Part shown: in pieces, positions 52,102 to 61,520 of the stretch
Layout of the letters: each line of letters begins with the position of its first letter
Numbering within the stretch: the stretch's first letter is position 1
Source: CAIYOL01 sp964494805
GTDB lineage: Bacteria; Planctomycetota; Phycisphaerae; Sedimentisphaerales; Anaerobacaceae
Assembly: GCA_964494805.1 (NCBI GenBank)
Contig: CAZBST010000011.1
Coordinates: 1-64,000, forward strand
Direction of reading: 5' to 3'
DNA length: 64,000 nucleotides
The notes under the pieces: model-generated
Databases searched by the model: none
Seen by the model: only the letters and a program-made list of their open reading frames with translations
Told to the model about the DNA's origin: nothing
Position numbers and translations under genes: made by a program

Positions 52102-53163
52102 ATGAGCGAAGGCAAATTAAAAACCGCGGTGCTTGGCTTGGACGATAAGGGTAGATTGCTGCTCGAAGTGGCAGCGCAGGCTGACCACTTCGTAATTGCG
52201 GCCGTCGCCGACAAAGACGCAACTCTTGCTGAATCAACAGCTTATAAATACAAATGCGACCATTATGACGATTACCGCCAGCTCATAATGCAGAATCAAT
52301 TCGACTGTTTATTAATCGCCGCTGGCATTCACAGTTGCGATGAATACATCAAAATGGCTATGAAAAAGAAAACAAATATCCTCAAGCTTGCTCCACCGGC
52401 AAGAAATTTTCAGGAGGCAGCGGAATTCGTCCGCCTTGCCGAGAATGAAAACATAAAATTCGCCATAGCAACCCCCAAACGGTTTGCACGAAGCTACCTT
52501 GCATTACGAGAGCTCTTACAGCAAGGTGGACTTGAGCAAATCTTTTTGATAAGCGCCTTCTGTGCCGTTGGTGATGAGCCAATCGGCACGTGGCAAACCG
52601 ACCCGAAATTAGCTGGCGGAGGGGTGCTGCTGTACAACTGTTACCAGATAATCGACCAGATAGTCTGGAACCTTGCCATACCGCAGCAGGTCTATTCCTT
52701 GAATACCAACAACACAGCCGGCGACAGACAGCAGCGGTCTTATCTGACAGAGGATACGGCGGTAGTAACGATGAAGTTTACCGATACCTCCTTCGGCGAT
52801 CTGACAGCAAGCAAGGCCTTTGGCCCGAAACAGGAAATTTTGAAGGTTTACGGAAAGAATAAAATTCTAACGGTCAGCGGCTCGCGATTTACCGTCAGCG
52901 ACAACCTTGGACAAACGAACAAGGAATCAGAATACGACGACGATGAGCTTATCTGGTATATGGCCTTGTTGAAAAACTTTGCTCTAAGTATATTAGTGCC
53001 TGATAAAAACAAGCTTTGCAGCAGCGCAAGAGAGAACCTAAACGATATGGCTGTTATTGAAGCGGCCTATCTTTCGGCCCGTACGGGGATGCCAGAAGAG
53101 CCCGGCAGAATCCTTAAAATGGCACAGACCGAACCGATAAATATTCGGCCAGCCTGTAAATAA
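52102..53163 (+). CDS. Gfo/Idh/MocA family oxidoreductase-like protein
   Basis: 353 residues. An N-terminal Rossmann-type domain (KTAVLGLDDKGRLLLEVAA; the usual GxGxxG is replaced by GLDDKG) and a C-terminal alpha/beta domain with GGGVLLYNCYQIIDQIVW, where this family has the GGGxxxDxGxHxxD signature. The usual catalytic EKP is replaced by KLAPPARNF. The changes suggest altered cofactor binding or loss of activity. It follows the regulator by 250 bp; a joint role in sugar metabolism is only suggested by position. Confidence 0.8.
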   Translation: MSEGKLKTAVLGLDDKGRLLLEVAAQADHFVIAAVADKDATLAESTAYKYKCDHYDDYRQLIMQNQFDCLLIAAGIHSCDEYIKMAMKKKTNILKLAPPARNFQEAAEFVRLAENENIKFAIATPKRFARSYLALRELLQQGGLEQIFLISAFCAVGDEPIGTWQTDPKLAGGGVLLYNCYQIIDQIVWNLAIPQQVYSLNTNNTAGDRQQRSYLTEDTAVVTMKFTDTSFGDLTASKAFGPKQEILKVYGKNKILTVSGSRFTVSDNLGQTNKESEYDDDELIWYMALLKNFALSILVPDKNKLCSSARENLNDMAVIEAAYLSARTGMPEEPGRILKMAQTEPINIRPACK

Positions 53164-53258
53164 TAAAAAAATAAGCATTTGACAAATAATACAATAAGTA
53201 ATAGTTTATTATCGTAAATCGCTAACCATATTATTGTTTATTATTTGGAGATTTTGGT

Positions 53259-53702
53259 ATGGAAGAAGGCAAGAAAAAAATGATTATGATCGGAGTTATT
53301 GTGGTATGCATAGTTGCAGCTATCATAATAACTATTGTAACTCGGAGTAGCGACCAGGGAACCATCGATTCCATCAAACGGGGCGAGGCAATGTTTTGGA
53401 TAAAATGCCGCAATCCACAGTGTGAAAATACTTGGCAAATGGATAAGAAAGATTACTTTGAATATGTAGAAAAGAACCGGATAGGAATGACAGTACCGGG
53501 AGTTGTTTGCCCCAAATGTGGTGAGGAAAGTGGTTATCGAGCCGAAAAATGTGAAAAGTGCGGGTTCATATTCGAAAGAGGTTCTGTTCCTAATGATAAG
53601 CCGGATAGATGTCCTAAATGTGGTTTTAGCGCAATGGAAGATCTAAGAAAGAGAGCTCGCGGCGAAACAACAGAACCAGCGACAACAGAAGAAAAGGAAT
53701 AA
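53259..53702 (+). CDS. Membrane-anchored zinc-ribbon protein
   Basis: 147 residues. One N-terminal transmembrane helix (about 8-28) after a short basic start, then three zinc-binding pairs: CRNPQCENTW (about 50-54), CPKCGEESGYRAEKCEKCG (about 84-102) and CPKCG (about 117-121). The tail is Glu/Thr rich. No enzyme domain. It may bind nucleic acid or act as a scaffold; no family recognised beyond zinc ribbons. A terminator follows, so it is a separate unit from the rnf operon. The AT-rich region before it has GGAG 8 nt upstream of the ATG. Confidence 0.75.
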   Translation: MEEGKKKMIMIGVIVVCIVAAIIITIVTRSSDQGTIDSIKRGEAMFWIKCRNPQCENTWQMDKKDYFEYVEKNRIGMTVPGVVCPKCGEESGYRAEKCEKCGFIFERGSVPNDKPDRCPKCGFSAMEDLRKRARGETTEPATTEEKE

Positions 53703-53786
53703 CAAAACTGATGAGCCATTCACCGCCGTAGCATCTTGCCGTCTTCCTGGGTGAAGGTTCAAAGATACGAATAATTTAGTTTTACC

Positions 53787-53822
53787 AAGTCCGACTTCCA
53801 ACGATGAGGTCGGACTTTTTTT
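53787..53822 (+). terminator. Intrinsic terminator after the zinc-ribbon gene
   Basis: AAGTCCGAC (53787-53795) pairs perfectly with GTCGGACTT (53809-53817), followed by a T run. It separates the zinc-ribbon gene from the rnf operon. Confidence 0.88.
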
Positions 53823-53917
53823 GCGCATAGCCCCAAATTTATAGAATTTTTATTTGAAAACCGGACTGATATTTATTACAAGAAATGGTTTATTTTATAC
53901 GGACGGTAGTAAAAGCT

Positions 53918-54211
53918 ATGGCAGAGCCAAAACCTTGTCAGGAATGCGACCAAAAACACAAGTGTCAGGATATTTACCAACAGTTGGGCAAAGCCCATGG
54001 TCCCTCGGTCGCTTTCAAGGCTGTGGTTGCTTTCTTGCTGCCCCTGCTGATTTTGATAGTCTCTTTAGCAGTCTTCGAAGGAATTTTATCCAGAATAACG
54101 GATATAAAAAGCTTGCGAGTAGCCCTTGACTTCCTGCTGGCGTTGTCAGTAACTCTTACAACGATGTTGATTATAAAGGCAATAAACAAACGCCTTAATA
54201 AAAACAAATAG
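53918..54211 (+). CDS. RseC/SoxR-reducing-like membrane protein of the rnf operon
   Basis: 97 residues from the ATG at 53918 (an in-frame ATG at 53885 would add 11 residues but has no ribosome binding site). The N-terminus has CQECDQKHKCQDIYQ, a cysteine group like those of RseC-type proteins, followed by two transmembrane helices (about 34-58 and 66-86) and a basic tail NKRLNKNK. RseC-like genes often sit with rnf genes and take part in reduction of SoxR in enterobacteria. It lies 12 bp upstream of rnfC. Confidence 0.65.
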   Translation: MAEPKPCQECDQKHKCQDIYQQLGKAHGPSVAFKAVVAFLLPLLILIVSLAVFEGILSRITDIKSLRVALDFLLALSVTLTTMLIIKAINKRLNKNK

Positions 54212-54223
54212 CACCAGGATAAT

Positions 54224-55600
54224 ATGAAAATTGATATTAAAGGTAGATTTACTTTCCCCGGCGGAACACACCCTCCCCAGAGTAAAAACCTCGCTTGTGA
54301 AAGTAGGATACAGCCAGGCCCTGCCGTAAAACAAGTTGCAATAATGCTCAGCCAGCATACAGGGGCTATCTGTCAGCCGACAGTAAAAAAAGCAGACCTT
54401 GTTCAGGCAGGGCAGAAAATCGGTGACAGCGACGCATTTGTATCAGCTCCGGTCCATTCACCAATCAGCGGCAAAGTAAAGGAAATCTCGCTGCAGTCAC
54501 ACCCTGTTCTTGGACGAAGTCCAGCAGTAATTATCGAAGCAAACACTGAAAATAATCCATCCAAAGAGCCAGCCTTTAGCAAATTCACAAGCAGTTTCAA
54601 CGAAGAAAAATACTCGGTCAAACAAATATGCGAGGCCATACGCGAAGGAGGTCTTGTCGGTATGGGTGGTGCGGGATTTCCAACAAGAGTAAAGATAGAA
54701 CCAAATCCGCAACAGCCGAAAAAAACTTTGATTATTAACGGTTGCGAGTGCGAGCCGTATATCACCTGCGACTATCGGATTATGTTAGAGTGGACATACC
54801 AGATTATCACCGGTGTCAAACTTGCCAAAAAGGTAACCGGTTGTTCGAAGGTATTCATCGGTATCGAAGATAATAAGCCGCAGGCAATCAATGGTTTTAG
54901 TGAAGCACTGAGAAGTTCCGGAAACGATGATATTAGGGTCGTCGTAGTCAAGACGAAATATCCTCAAGGCGGTGAAAGACAGCTCATAAAAGCGATTCTG
55001 GGTAAGAATGTTCCCACAGGTGGTATTCCTCCAATGATTGGGGTAGTGGTGCTAAATGTAGCCACGGCGGCGGCGATAGCGGAGGCGGTTGTCTATGGTC
55101 AGCCACTAACCCACAGGGTAGTAACGGTTACAGGTGAAGCAATCGCCAATCCGGGTAATTACTACACTGCGATAGGAACAACGGTCGGTGAACTCATCGA
55201 ATTCTGCGGAGGAATCACACAAAAGGCGACAAAGGTCATCCTCGGCGGTCCAATGATGGGAATAGCAGTGGCAGATTTGACAACGCCCATCATAAAAACC
55301 ACCGGTGCTATAACCATATTGACAAAAGAGCAAATCGGAGGTGCTAAATTTGCTGGCCGTCAAACACCTTGTATTCGCTGCGGCAGGTGTTTAGAAGTCT
55401 GCCCGGAGCATTTGATGCCTACTAAAATCGCTCACGCAGTGAAAAATAATCTTTGGGATGTAGCAAAAAGCTATTATATCAGCGCCTGCACCGAATGCGG
55501 CTGCTGTAGTTACGTCTGCCCGGCCAAAATTGAAGTGGCAGGATATATCAAAACAGGCAAAATTACTCTTGCAAGACAAAAGAAAAAGATACCAAGCTGA
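54224..55600 (+). CDS. rnfC: Rnf electron transport complex subunit C
   Basis: 458 residues. The soluble, membrane-associated NADH-oxidising subunit. N-terminal HPPQSKNLACES; FMN/NADH-binding part with MGGAGFPTRVK and INGCECEPYITCDYR; an SLBB-like part; then two ferredoxin clusters CIRCGRCLEVCP (about 382-393) and CTECGCCSYVCP (about 422-433). It opens the core operon rnfCDGEA. In this class of complex NADH oxidation or ferredoxin oxidation is coupled to Na+ or H+ transport. Confidence 0.95.
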   Translation: MKIDIKGRFTFPGGTHPPQSKNLACESRIQPGPAVKQVAIMLSQHTGAICQPTVKKADLVQAGQKIGDSDAFVSAPVHSPISGKVKEISLQSHPVLGRSPAVIIEANTENNPSKEPAFSKFTSSFNEEKYSVKQICEAIREGGLVGMGGAGFPTRVKIEPNPQQPKKTLIINGCECEPYITCDYRIMLEWTYQIITGVKLAKKVTGCSKVFIGIEDNKPQAINGFSEALRSSGNDDIRVVVVKTKYPQGGERQLIKAILGKNVPTGGIPPMIGVVVLNVATAAAIAEAVVYGQPLTHRVVTVTGEAIANPGNYYTAIGTTVGELIEFCGGITQKATKVILGGPMMGIAVADLTTPIIKTTGAITILTKEQIGGAKFAGRQTPCIRCGRCLEVCPEHLMPTKIAHAVKNNLWDVAKSYYISACTECGCCSYVCPAKIEVAGYIKTGKITLARQKKKIPS

Positions 55601-55654
55601 TTATTCTAACGACAGAAAGATGACATATAGAGGTTCTTAAGGGAAAACGAGTAA

Positions 55655-56686
55655 ATGCTGAGAGACTTGAGAGTTTCATGTGCGCCTCATATAGGTGAGC
55701 CACTTTCTACGCGCAGCGTGATGATAGACGTCATAGTCGGTTTAGCCCCCGCAATGGCAGCGGCAGGATATTATTTCCGCATTTATGCGCTTATCCTTAT
55801 CTCTACCTGCTGTTTATCAGCGGTCGCAACCGAGTGGCTTTGTAATCTAATCCGCAAAAAGACCAGTTCCCTCGGTGATTTCAGCGCAATTATTACGGGC
55901 ATAATTCTCGCCTTGTCACTTCCGCCGGCAATACCATTCTGGGCGGCGATAATTGGGACTGTCTTTGCAATAGCGGTCGGCAAAATGGTTTTTGGCGGAC
56001 TTGGTGCCAATATATTTAATCCTGCAATGATAGGCCGTGCTTTTCTGACTGCTTCATTCGGAATGATGATGACCACCTGGACGGTACCGGCAACGATAGA
56101 CAAGAATATGCCGGAAGTCTCGGTCAAAAACACCATCGCTATAACACAGGCAACGCCTCTTGCCTGGAGCAAACAGGCGATAAAGACCAAAAACATCAAA
56201 GACAGCTCTAAAAAAATAAACGCTTCTATTGCCAATGGGATGCTTAAGGATTTGTTCTTTGGTCAAAGAGGAGGCTGTCTCGGCGAGACAAGCGCCTTGG
56301 CTCTTTTGCTCGGCGGGTTTTACCTGCTGATAAGGAGAACAATAAACCCGCATATTCCGTTAGCTGTTTTGAGTTCGTCTTTCATCATAGGAACGATAGC
56401 TTATCTGATAGATTCCGATGCTTATATATCGCCTCTGGTTCACTTGACCAGTGGCGGAATGTTGCTGGGCGCATTTTTTATCGCCACCGATCCTGTTACC
56501 AGCCCTTTGAGCACAGAAGGAAGATGGATTTTCGGGATTGGAGTCGGAACAATGACGATGCTTATAAGAATCGTCGGAGAGTATCCGGAGGGTATGATGT
56601 TTGCCGTTCTTCTAATGAACGCCGTAACACCGTTGATTGACAGGTTCTATAAGCTGGTCCCGGCGGGAGGTAAGCCAAATGTCTAA
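55655..56686 (+). CDS. rnfD: Rnf electron transport complex subunit D
   Basis: 343 residues, about nine hydrophobic segments. Diagnostic GGLGANIFNPAMIGRAFL (about 110-127), GETSALALLLGGFYLL and FIATDPVTSPL. The Thr in TQATPLAW (about residue 166) is the expected attachment place of a covalent FMN, transferred by ApbE. Its last 8 bp overlap rnfG. It lies 54 bp after rnfC. Confidence 0.94.
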   Translation: MLRDLRVSCAPHIGEPLSTRSVMIDVIVGLAPAMAAAGYYFRIYALILISTCCLSAVATEWLCNLIRKKTSSLGDFSAIITGIILALSLPPAIPFWAAIIGTVFAIAVGKMVFGGLGANIFNPAMIGRAFLTASFGMMMTTWTVPATIDKNMPEVSVKNTIAITQATPLAWSKQAIKTKNIKDSSKKINASIANGMLKDLFFGQRGGCLGETSALALLLGGFYLLIRRTINPHIPLAVLSSSFIIGTIAYLIDSDAYISPLVHLTSGGMLLGAFFIATDPVTSPLSTEGRWIFGIGVGTMTMLIRIVGEYPEGMMFAVLLMNAVTPLIDRFYKLVPAGGKPNV

Positions 56687-57302
56687 AATAAAATACTTTA
56701 TCCAGCAAAGCTGGCTGTTGCTTGTTATGTCGTTTCTGTTTGGGCTTTTGATAGCAATAGCGGATGCTGCCTGGTCGGCCAAGATAGAGCAGAATAAAGC
56801 TGAAAAGCTTCGCGGCCTGATGGCCGGTCTTATCAGCGATGCCAACTCCTTCGAGCCTGCAATAAAGGATGCCAACCTGCCCGGCGACAAGGAACAGATT
56901 GTAAAAACAGATATTTACAAAGCCCTCGATGTTCGGGGTAATTGTGTTGGCTTTTCGTTCGTAGCAACCGGCACAGGCTTTGCAGGCAAAATCGAGTTGG
57001 TCGTGGCGACCGATGCAAGCTGCAGCAAGCTTCTTGGCTTTAATGTGCTCTCGAGCAACGAGACTCCCGGCTTTGGAAACAAGATGAATAACGACAGTTT
57101 TCGTAATCAGTTCAAAGGTGCCCCCGCCGGCGAGCTTTCGCTTGTGAAAGTCGGCGATTCCGGCAAAATCGACAACGAGATAGTTGCTATCAGCGGCGCT
57201 ACCGTAACCAGTACTGCCGTAATAGATATTCTTAACAAATCTGTCATACGTGTAAAAGAGCAATTGCAGGAGAAAGGATTGATAGCTGCCGATGGCAGAT
57301 GA
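56679..57302 (+). CDS. rnfG: Rnf electron transport complex subunit G
   Basis: 207 residues. One N-terminal membrane helix (about 10-28) and an exported FMN-binding domain. The flavinylation motif SGATVTST lies at about 171-178, with the second Thr of S-G-A-T the expected site of covalent FMN. The start at 56679 is supported by GGGAGG 7 nt upstream and gives the usual N-terminus MSKIKYFIQQSW; an earlier in-frame ATG lies inside rnfD. Overlaps rnfD by 8 bp and rnfE by 11 bp. Confidence 0.94.
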   Translation: MSKIKYFIQQSWLLLVMSFLFGLLIAIADAAWSAKIEQNKAEKLRGLMAGLISDANSFEPAIKDANLPGDKEQIVKTDIYKALDVRGNCVGFSFVATGTGFAGKIELVVATDASCSKLLGFNVLSSNETPGFGNKMNNDSFRNQFKGAPAGELSLVKVGDSGKIDNEIVAISGATVTSTAVIDILNKSVIRVKEQLQEKGLIAADGR

Positions 57303-57912
57303 GAATTCTGTAAAAGTAAATTATTTCGGTGCACTAACCGCTGGCCTGTGGCGCGAGAACCCAACGTTTCGCCTGCTGGTTGGTATGTGCCCCGCCCTTG
57401 CCGTAACGACCGCAGTCAAGCCTGCACTGACTATGGGATTAAGTGTTATTTTTGTGTTGGTCTGCAGCAACATTGCCATCAGCCTGATGCGCAATCTGCT
57501 CAAGCCGCATTTGCGGATTATTATGTTCACACTTTCGATTGCCACCTTTGTTACCATTTGCGACCTTTACCTCCGGGCCTTTCAGCCGGTGATGAGCGAA
57601 ACGCTTGGTCCCTATGTTCCCTTGATTATCGTCAACTGCCTTATTATCTTCCGTGCCGAGGCCTGCGCGAGTAAGAATAATGTCTTGGTGAGTATTCTTG
57701 ATGGGATCGGCTCCGGCGCCGGTTTTACTGTCGCGATATGTATCATAGCCGGTATTCGCGAGGTCCTCGCCGCCGGCACCCTTGCAGGTTTCACTGTTAT
57801 GCCTGCTGGTTTTGTCCCTTGGGCTACGATGCAGATGCCTGTCGGGGCGTTTGTTACGCTGGGTCTGCTGCTCGGGCTTGCAAGCGTGCTGACCAGAAAG
57901 AGGACAAGTTAA
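57292..57912 (+). CDS. rnfE: Rnf electron transport complex subunit E
   Basis: 206 residues, six hydrophobic segments. LWRENPTFRLLVGMCPALAV and VPLIIVNCLIIFRAEACAS are typical of RnfE/NqrD. The Cys residues in GMCP and VNC are those that bind, together with RnfA, a membrane-embedded 2Fe-2S cluster. Translationally coupled to rnfG (11 bp overlap) and followed 2 bp later by rnfA. Confidence 0.95.
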   Translation: MADENSVKVNYFGALTAGLWRENPTFRLLVGMCPALAVTTAVKPALTMGLSVIFVLVCSNIAISLMRNLLKPHLRIIMFTLSIATFVTICDLYLRAFQPVMSETLGPYVPLIIVNCLIIFRAEACASKNNVLVSILDGIGSGAGFTVAICIIAGIREVLAAGTLAGFTVMPAGFVPWATMQMPVGAFVTLGLLLGLASVLTRKRTS

Positions 57913-57914
57913 AT

Positions 57915-58505
57915 ATGGATAGAGTATATGTTTTAATAATGGGTTTTTTGTCGGTCGTTATAGTTAATAATTTTGTCTTTACAAAATTCCTCGGTATTTG
58001 TCCGTACCTGGGTGTTTCCGGCAGACTCGACACCGCATTTGGAATGGGGCTGGCGGTGACATTTGTTACGGCCATGAGCGGTATGATAACCTGGCTGATA
58101 GATTTTTATGTGCTTGCACAGTTTAATCTGGAAGTAACGCGGTATATCTGTTATATAGTTGTCATCGCAGGAATGGTCCAGCTTGTCGAGATGTATGTAA
58201 AAAAGTTCTTTCCACCGCTGTACAGAAGTTTCGGTATATTTCTGCCGTTAATCTGCACCAACTGCGTTATCTTGGGTTTGTGTCTTTTCATAAATATCTG
58301 GGGCATAGACAATCTTTTGGAAGTAGCTGTTCTAAGTACCGGAACCGGTTTCGGCTTTGCGGTAGCAATCTGCATTATGGCGGCCATTCGCGAGAACCTG
58401 ATTTTAGCCGATGTCCCCGACAGCTTCAAAGGCGCTCCCATAACGCTTATCACCGCGGGGCTGCTGACGCTGGCGTTTATGGGCTTTACGGGAATGATTA
58501 AATAA
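57915..58505 (+). CDS. rnfA: Rnf electron transport complex subunit A
   Basis: 196 residues, six hydrophobic segments. NNFVFTKFLGICPYLGVSG and LPLICTNCVILGLCLF are diagnostic of RnfA/NqrE; Cys in GICP and TNC pair with those of RnfE. The ATG at 57915 is the family start; upstream in-frame codons belong to the rnfE region read in another frame. It is the last gene of rnfCDGEA; rnfB, usually next, is 3 kb away. Confidence 0.95.
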   Translation: MDRVYVLIMGFLSVVIVNNFVFTKFLGICPYLGVSGRLDTAFGMGLAVTFVTAMSGMITWLIDFYVLAQFNLEVTRYICYIVVIAGMVQLVEMYVKKFFPPLYRSFGIFLPLICTNCVILGLCLFINIWGIDNLLEVAVLSTGTGFGFAVAICIMAAIRENLILADVPDSFKGAPITLITAGLLTLAFMGFTGMIK

Positions 58506-58863
58506 TGGGCTGCAAATAATGCCTTCCAACCCATTCTCAACAGCAATAGTCCGTGCTGCCATCTATGAATCTTAATGTCGTCATATATGTTTTTGCCTGA
58601 AAGCCAATTGTAATATAGAAAAACGCAGCTCTTTTCCCCGCAGTGTATAAGAACAATAAATCTTTTAATTTTGACGCTTTATGACAACAGCGCATTTTGA
58701 TATAATATCGTTGTAATAAAGATTGAAGATATTTTCTAATTGCCTGCTAACTGTATAGATAAATTCACTGGAACATGGAAGCGTTATTTGCGCAGGTAAG
58801 CATTGATATGAGAAATATCGAATAGATATTTCCGTTTGGGTATTGAAAGAATAGGATGTTTAT
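58506..58863. other. Gene-free stretch between rnfA and radical SAM gene
   Basis: 358 bp, AT rich, no ORF. It holds the promoter listed at 58698-58706. No RNA gene or remnant of rnfB is recognised. Confidence 0.5.
58698..58706 (+). promoter_or_regulatory. Extended -10 promoter upstream of the radical SAM gene
   Basis: TGATATAAT (TG at 58698-58699, TATAAT at 58701-58706), a TGN-TATAAT extended -10. No good -35 at 17 bp. The leader would be about 150 nt. Confidence 0.4.
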
Positions 58864-60243
58864 GTGCGAGTTCTATTTATAAATCCTCCTTGGGTTAGGC
58901 GCAAGGACAATGTCTGGCACAATGTCGCCTCAATTATGCCACCTCTTGGGCTGGCATGGATGGCTGCTGTACTTGAGCGTGACGGGCATCAAGTCAGCAT
59001 TTTCGATGCCCACGCAAAGCGTGTTGGCCTTGACCAGTTTCCGTCTTATCTGTCCCGATTAGGCCGGTTTGATATCGTCGGTATCACCGCCACAACCGCA
59101 TTGATAATTAATGGTCTCGAAATTGCCAGGATGGTAAAGACCTGGTGCCCGCAAGCGATGGTCGTTTTGGGCGGCGTGCATCCAACGGTTCTTCCTGAAG
59201 AGGTGTTGGCCGAGCCTGCCGTGGATTTGGTAGTTCGCGGCGAAGGAGAACAAACTATTCGCCAGCTTGCAACTGAAAAACCTCTTCGGGAAATTCAAGG
59301 TATCTCTTTTCGAGAAGGACAGCGGATTCAGCATAATCCCGACCAGGTTCTCATTGAGGACCTTGATTCGCTTCCCATTCCAGCATACCATCTTTTGCCT
59401 ATGGATAAATATCATCCCGCCATAGGTGCTGCTAAAAGACAACCTGCTGTTTCCGTGCTGGCCACTCGCGGCTGTTTTGGACGATGTACATTCTGCTATC
59501 GGATTTTCGGTAAACGGCTGCGAGTTCGTTCCGGTCGTAAAGTGGCTGAAGAGGTTAAGTTTTTGCAGGATAACTATGGTATCAAAGAAGCATGTTTTTA
59601 TGATGATACTTTTACCGTCCTCAAGAAAGAGGTTTACGCTTTTTGTGAGGCATTAGATGAGCTTAAACTGGATATCACATGGAGTTGTTTCAGTCGGACA
59701 GATACAGTAGACGAGAAGCTTTTAGAGCGTATGAAAAAGTCTGGTTGTCATCAGATTATGTATGGCATTGAGTCCGCCAGCGCTCAGATTCTTAATAATA
59801 TTGGAAAGCGCACTACCATAGAAGAATCCGAATATGCTGTGCGTGTTGCGCAAGAAGCAGGTCTTGATGTTCGTACGGCTTTTATGATAGGCAACCCTGG
59901 TGAAACCGAGCAAACTCTGAAAGAAATGCTCGCTTTTGCAATTAAACTTGACCCGGAACTGGTTACTTTTAATATAACCACTCCTTTTCCCGGAACTGAA
60001 ATGTTCAAATGGGCTGATGAAAAGGGATTTCTTATTACCAAAAACTGGGCTGACTATGATTTGGCCCATCCTGTTATGGAATTGCCTACGATTTCCTGTG
60101 AAAAACTGCAAAAATTTTACCGTAAGGCACACATTAAATTTTTTTTGCGGCCAAGATATATTATCAAGCGAATTGGTCGGCTGCGAAGTTCTACCGATGT
60201 TGCAGACGCCTTTCGCGCTTTGAGGGCGATTATAGGAATCTAA
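58864..60243 (+). CDS. B12-binding radical SAM protein (BchE-like)
   Basis: 459 residues. N-terminal cobalamin-binding fold (FINPPWVRR, PPLGLAWMAAVLERDGH, VVLGGVHPTVLPEE) and a radical SAM TIM barrel with RGCFGRCTFCYR (the CxxxCxxC cluster site, about 200-208) and MYGIESASAQILNNIGKRTT. Family members carry out methylations, cyclisations or similar on lipids and glycans. GTG start. A glycosyltransferase gene follows, so a membrane lipid or glycan substrate is possible; this is inference. Confidence 0.88.
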   Translation: MRVLFINPPWVRRKDNVWHNVASIMPPLGLAWMAAVLERDGHQVSIFDAHAKRVGLDQFPSYLSRLGRFDIVGITATTALIINGLEIARMVKTWCPQAMVVLGGVHPTVLPEEVLAEPAVDLVVRGEGEQTIRQLATEKPLREIQGISFREGQRIQHNPDQVLIEDLDSLPIPAYHLLPMDKYHPAIGAAKRQPAVSVLATRGCFGRCTFCYRIFGKRLRVRSGRKVAEEVKFLQDNYGIKEACFYDDTFTVLKKEVYAFCEALDELKLDITWSCFSRTDTVDEKLLERMKKSGCHQIMYGIESASAQILNNIGKRTTIEESEYAVRVAQEAGLDVRTAFMIGNPGETEQTLKEMLAFAIKLDPELVTFNITTPFPGTEMFKWADEKGFLITKNWADYDLAHPVMELPTISCEKLQKFYRKAHIKFFLRPRYIIKRIGRLRSSTDVADAFRALRAIIGI

Positions 60244-60413
60244 ATATGGGCGTGTTTGCCGACCGTTTTTACTTTACATCAGCCAAAACCTACAAGTTAA
60301 CCCTCTCGAAAGCAATCAAGGATTTTTTAGATTGCTTCCTTGATTATTTTGCAATACAATTGGGTATAAGTGATATCTAAACAAAGCTTATAATCTTGGA
60401 TGGATAATATCAA

Positions 60414-61376
60414 TTGGCCGATAAAAACAACGACGTAAATGATGTTAAGACAATCAACCTGAGAACAGCGGTATTAATCCCATGTCATAACGAGGGAAGC
60501 ACCATCGGGAAAGTAATTGATGGGTTGCGCAGCCGGCTTCCTACAGCGGTTATATATGTTTTTGATAATTGCTCGACTGATTCAACGGTTCGTGTAGCCA
60601 CCGAGCACGGCGCTATCATAATGAAGGAGCCTCGGCTCGGTAAGGGTTTTGTCGTGGAAAGTATGTTCAGCCGTATCGATGCGGATATTTATGTAATGAT
60701 TGACGGAGACGATACTTATCCGACCGATTATGTCGACAAACTTATCGAACCGTTGCTGGCAGGAGATGCCGATATGGTTGTCGGCGCACGGCTTGCGAAC
60801 TATAAGGAGGACTCATTTCGTCCGCTTCATGTGTTTGGAAATAATCTTATCTGTCGGCTGGTCAACTGGATAGGAAACGCTCATCTGACGGATATTATGA
60901 GTGGTTACAGGGCGTTCAACAGGCATGTGGTAGAGTGCATCCCTGTGGTTTCGTCGGGGTTTGAGGTCGAAACCGAAATGACTGTTCAAATGTTGTATTA
61001 CCGAATGAAAATTGTCGAGGTTAATATACCATATCAGAAAAGACCTGCCGGAAGCACAAGTAAGCTTCATACTTTTAGCGACGGCTTTCGCATTCTGTGG
61101 AAACTGTTCAGCTTGTTGCGGACCTTTAAGCCGCTGACTTTCTTCGGCAGCGCAGGATTATTGTTTCTATTTTTGGGTTTGCTGGCAGGGGTTCCGCCCC
61201 TTAGAGATTATCTTACTGAGCCGGGTCATATTGTACGTCACGTTCCGCTTGCAATTCTGGCAACAGGACTGGTAATTCTGTCCGGCGTATCTATTTTTCT
61301 GGGAATACTGCTTCACGCCATAAACTGGAAGTTCCGTGAATTGCATAATGTACTCACCAGAAAACCAAGCGGTTAA
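60414..61376 (+). CDS. Family 2 glycosyltransferase with C-terminal membrane segments
   Basis: 320 residues. GT-A domain (LIPCHNEGSTIGKVIDGL, VMIDGDDTYPTDYV with the DxD-type metal site, DIMSGYRAFNR) as in polyprenyl-phosphate glucose or mannose synthases, then two transmembrane helices (about 244-262 and 280-305). TTG start, with a poor ribosome binding site; the upstream frame is closed. It lies between the radical SAM gene and rnfB. Confidence 0.85.
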   Translation: MADKNNDVNDVKTINLRTAVLIPCHNEGSTIGKVIDGLRSRLPTAVIYVFDNCSTDSTVRVATEHGAIIMKEPRLGKGFVVESMFSRIDADIYVMIDGDDTYPTDYVDKLIEPLLAGDADMVVGARLANYKEDSFRPLHVFGNNLICRLVNWIGNAHLTDIMSGYRAFNRHVVECIPVVSSGFEVETEMTVQMLYYRMKIVEVNIPYQKRPAGSTSKLHTFSDGFRILWKLFSLLRTFKPLTFFGSAGLLFLFLGLLAGVPPLRDYLTEPGHIVRHVPLAILATGLVILSGVSIFLGILLHAINWKFRELHNVLTRKPSG

Positions 61377-61520
61377 AAAGCAGCAATCCTGCCTCTGCAC
61401 ATTTGAAATAAAAACATTGCTCAGCAAAACCGCAGCCGCTATACTGACCGACTCGAGTTGAGCAGCTGTTTAACGGAAGGTAAAAGTAGTTTTGTAAGAG
61501 AAAGAAGGTCATTAACAACA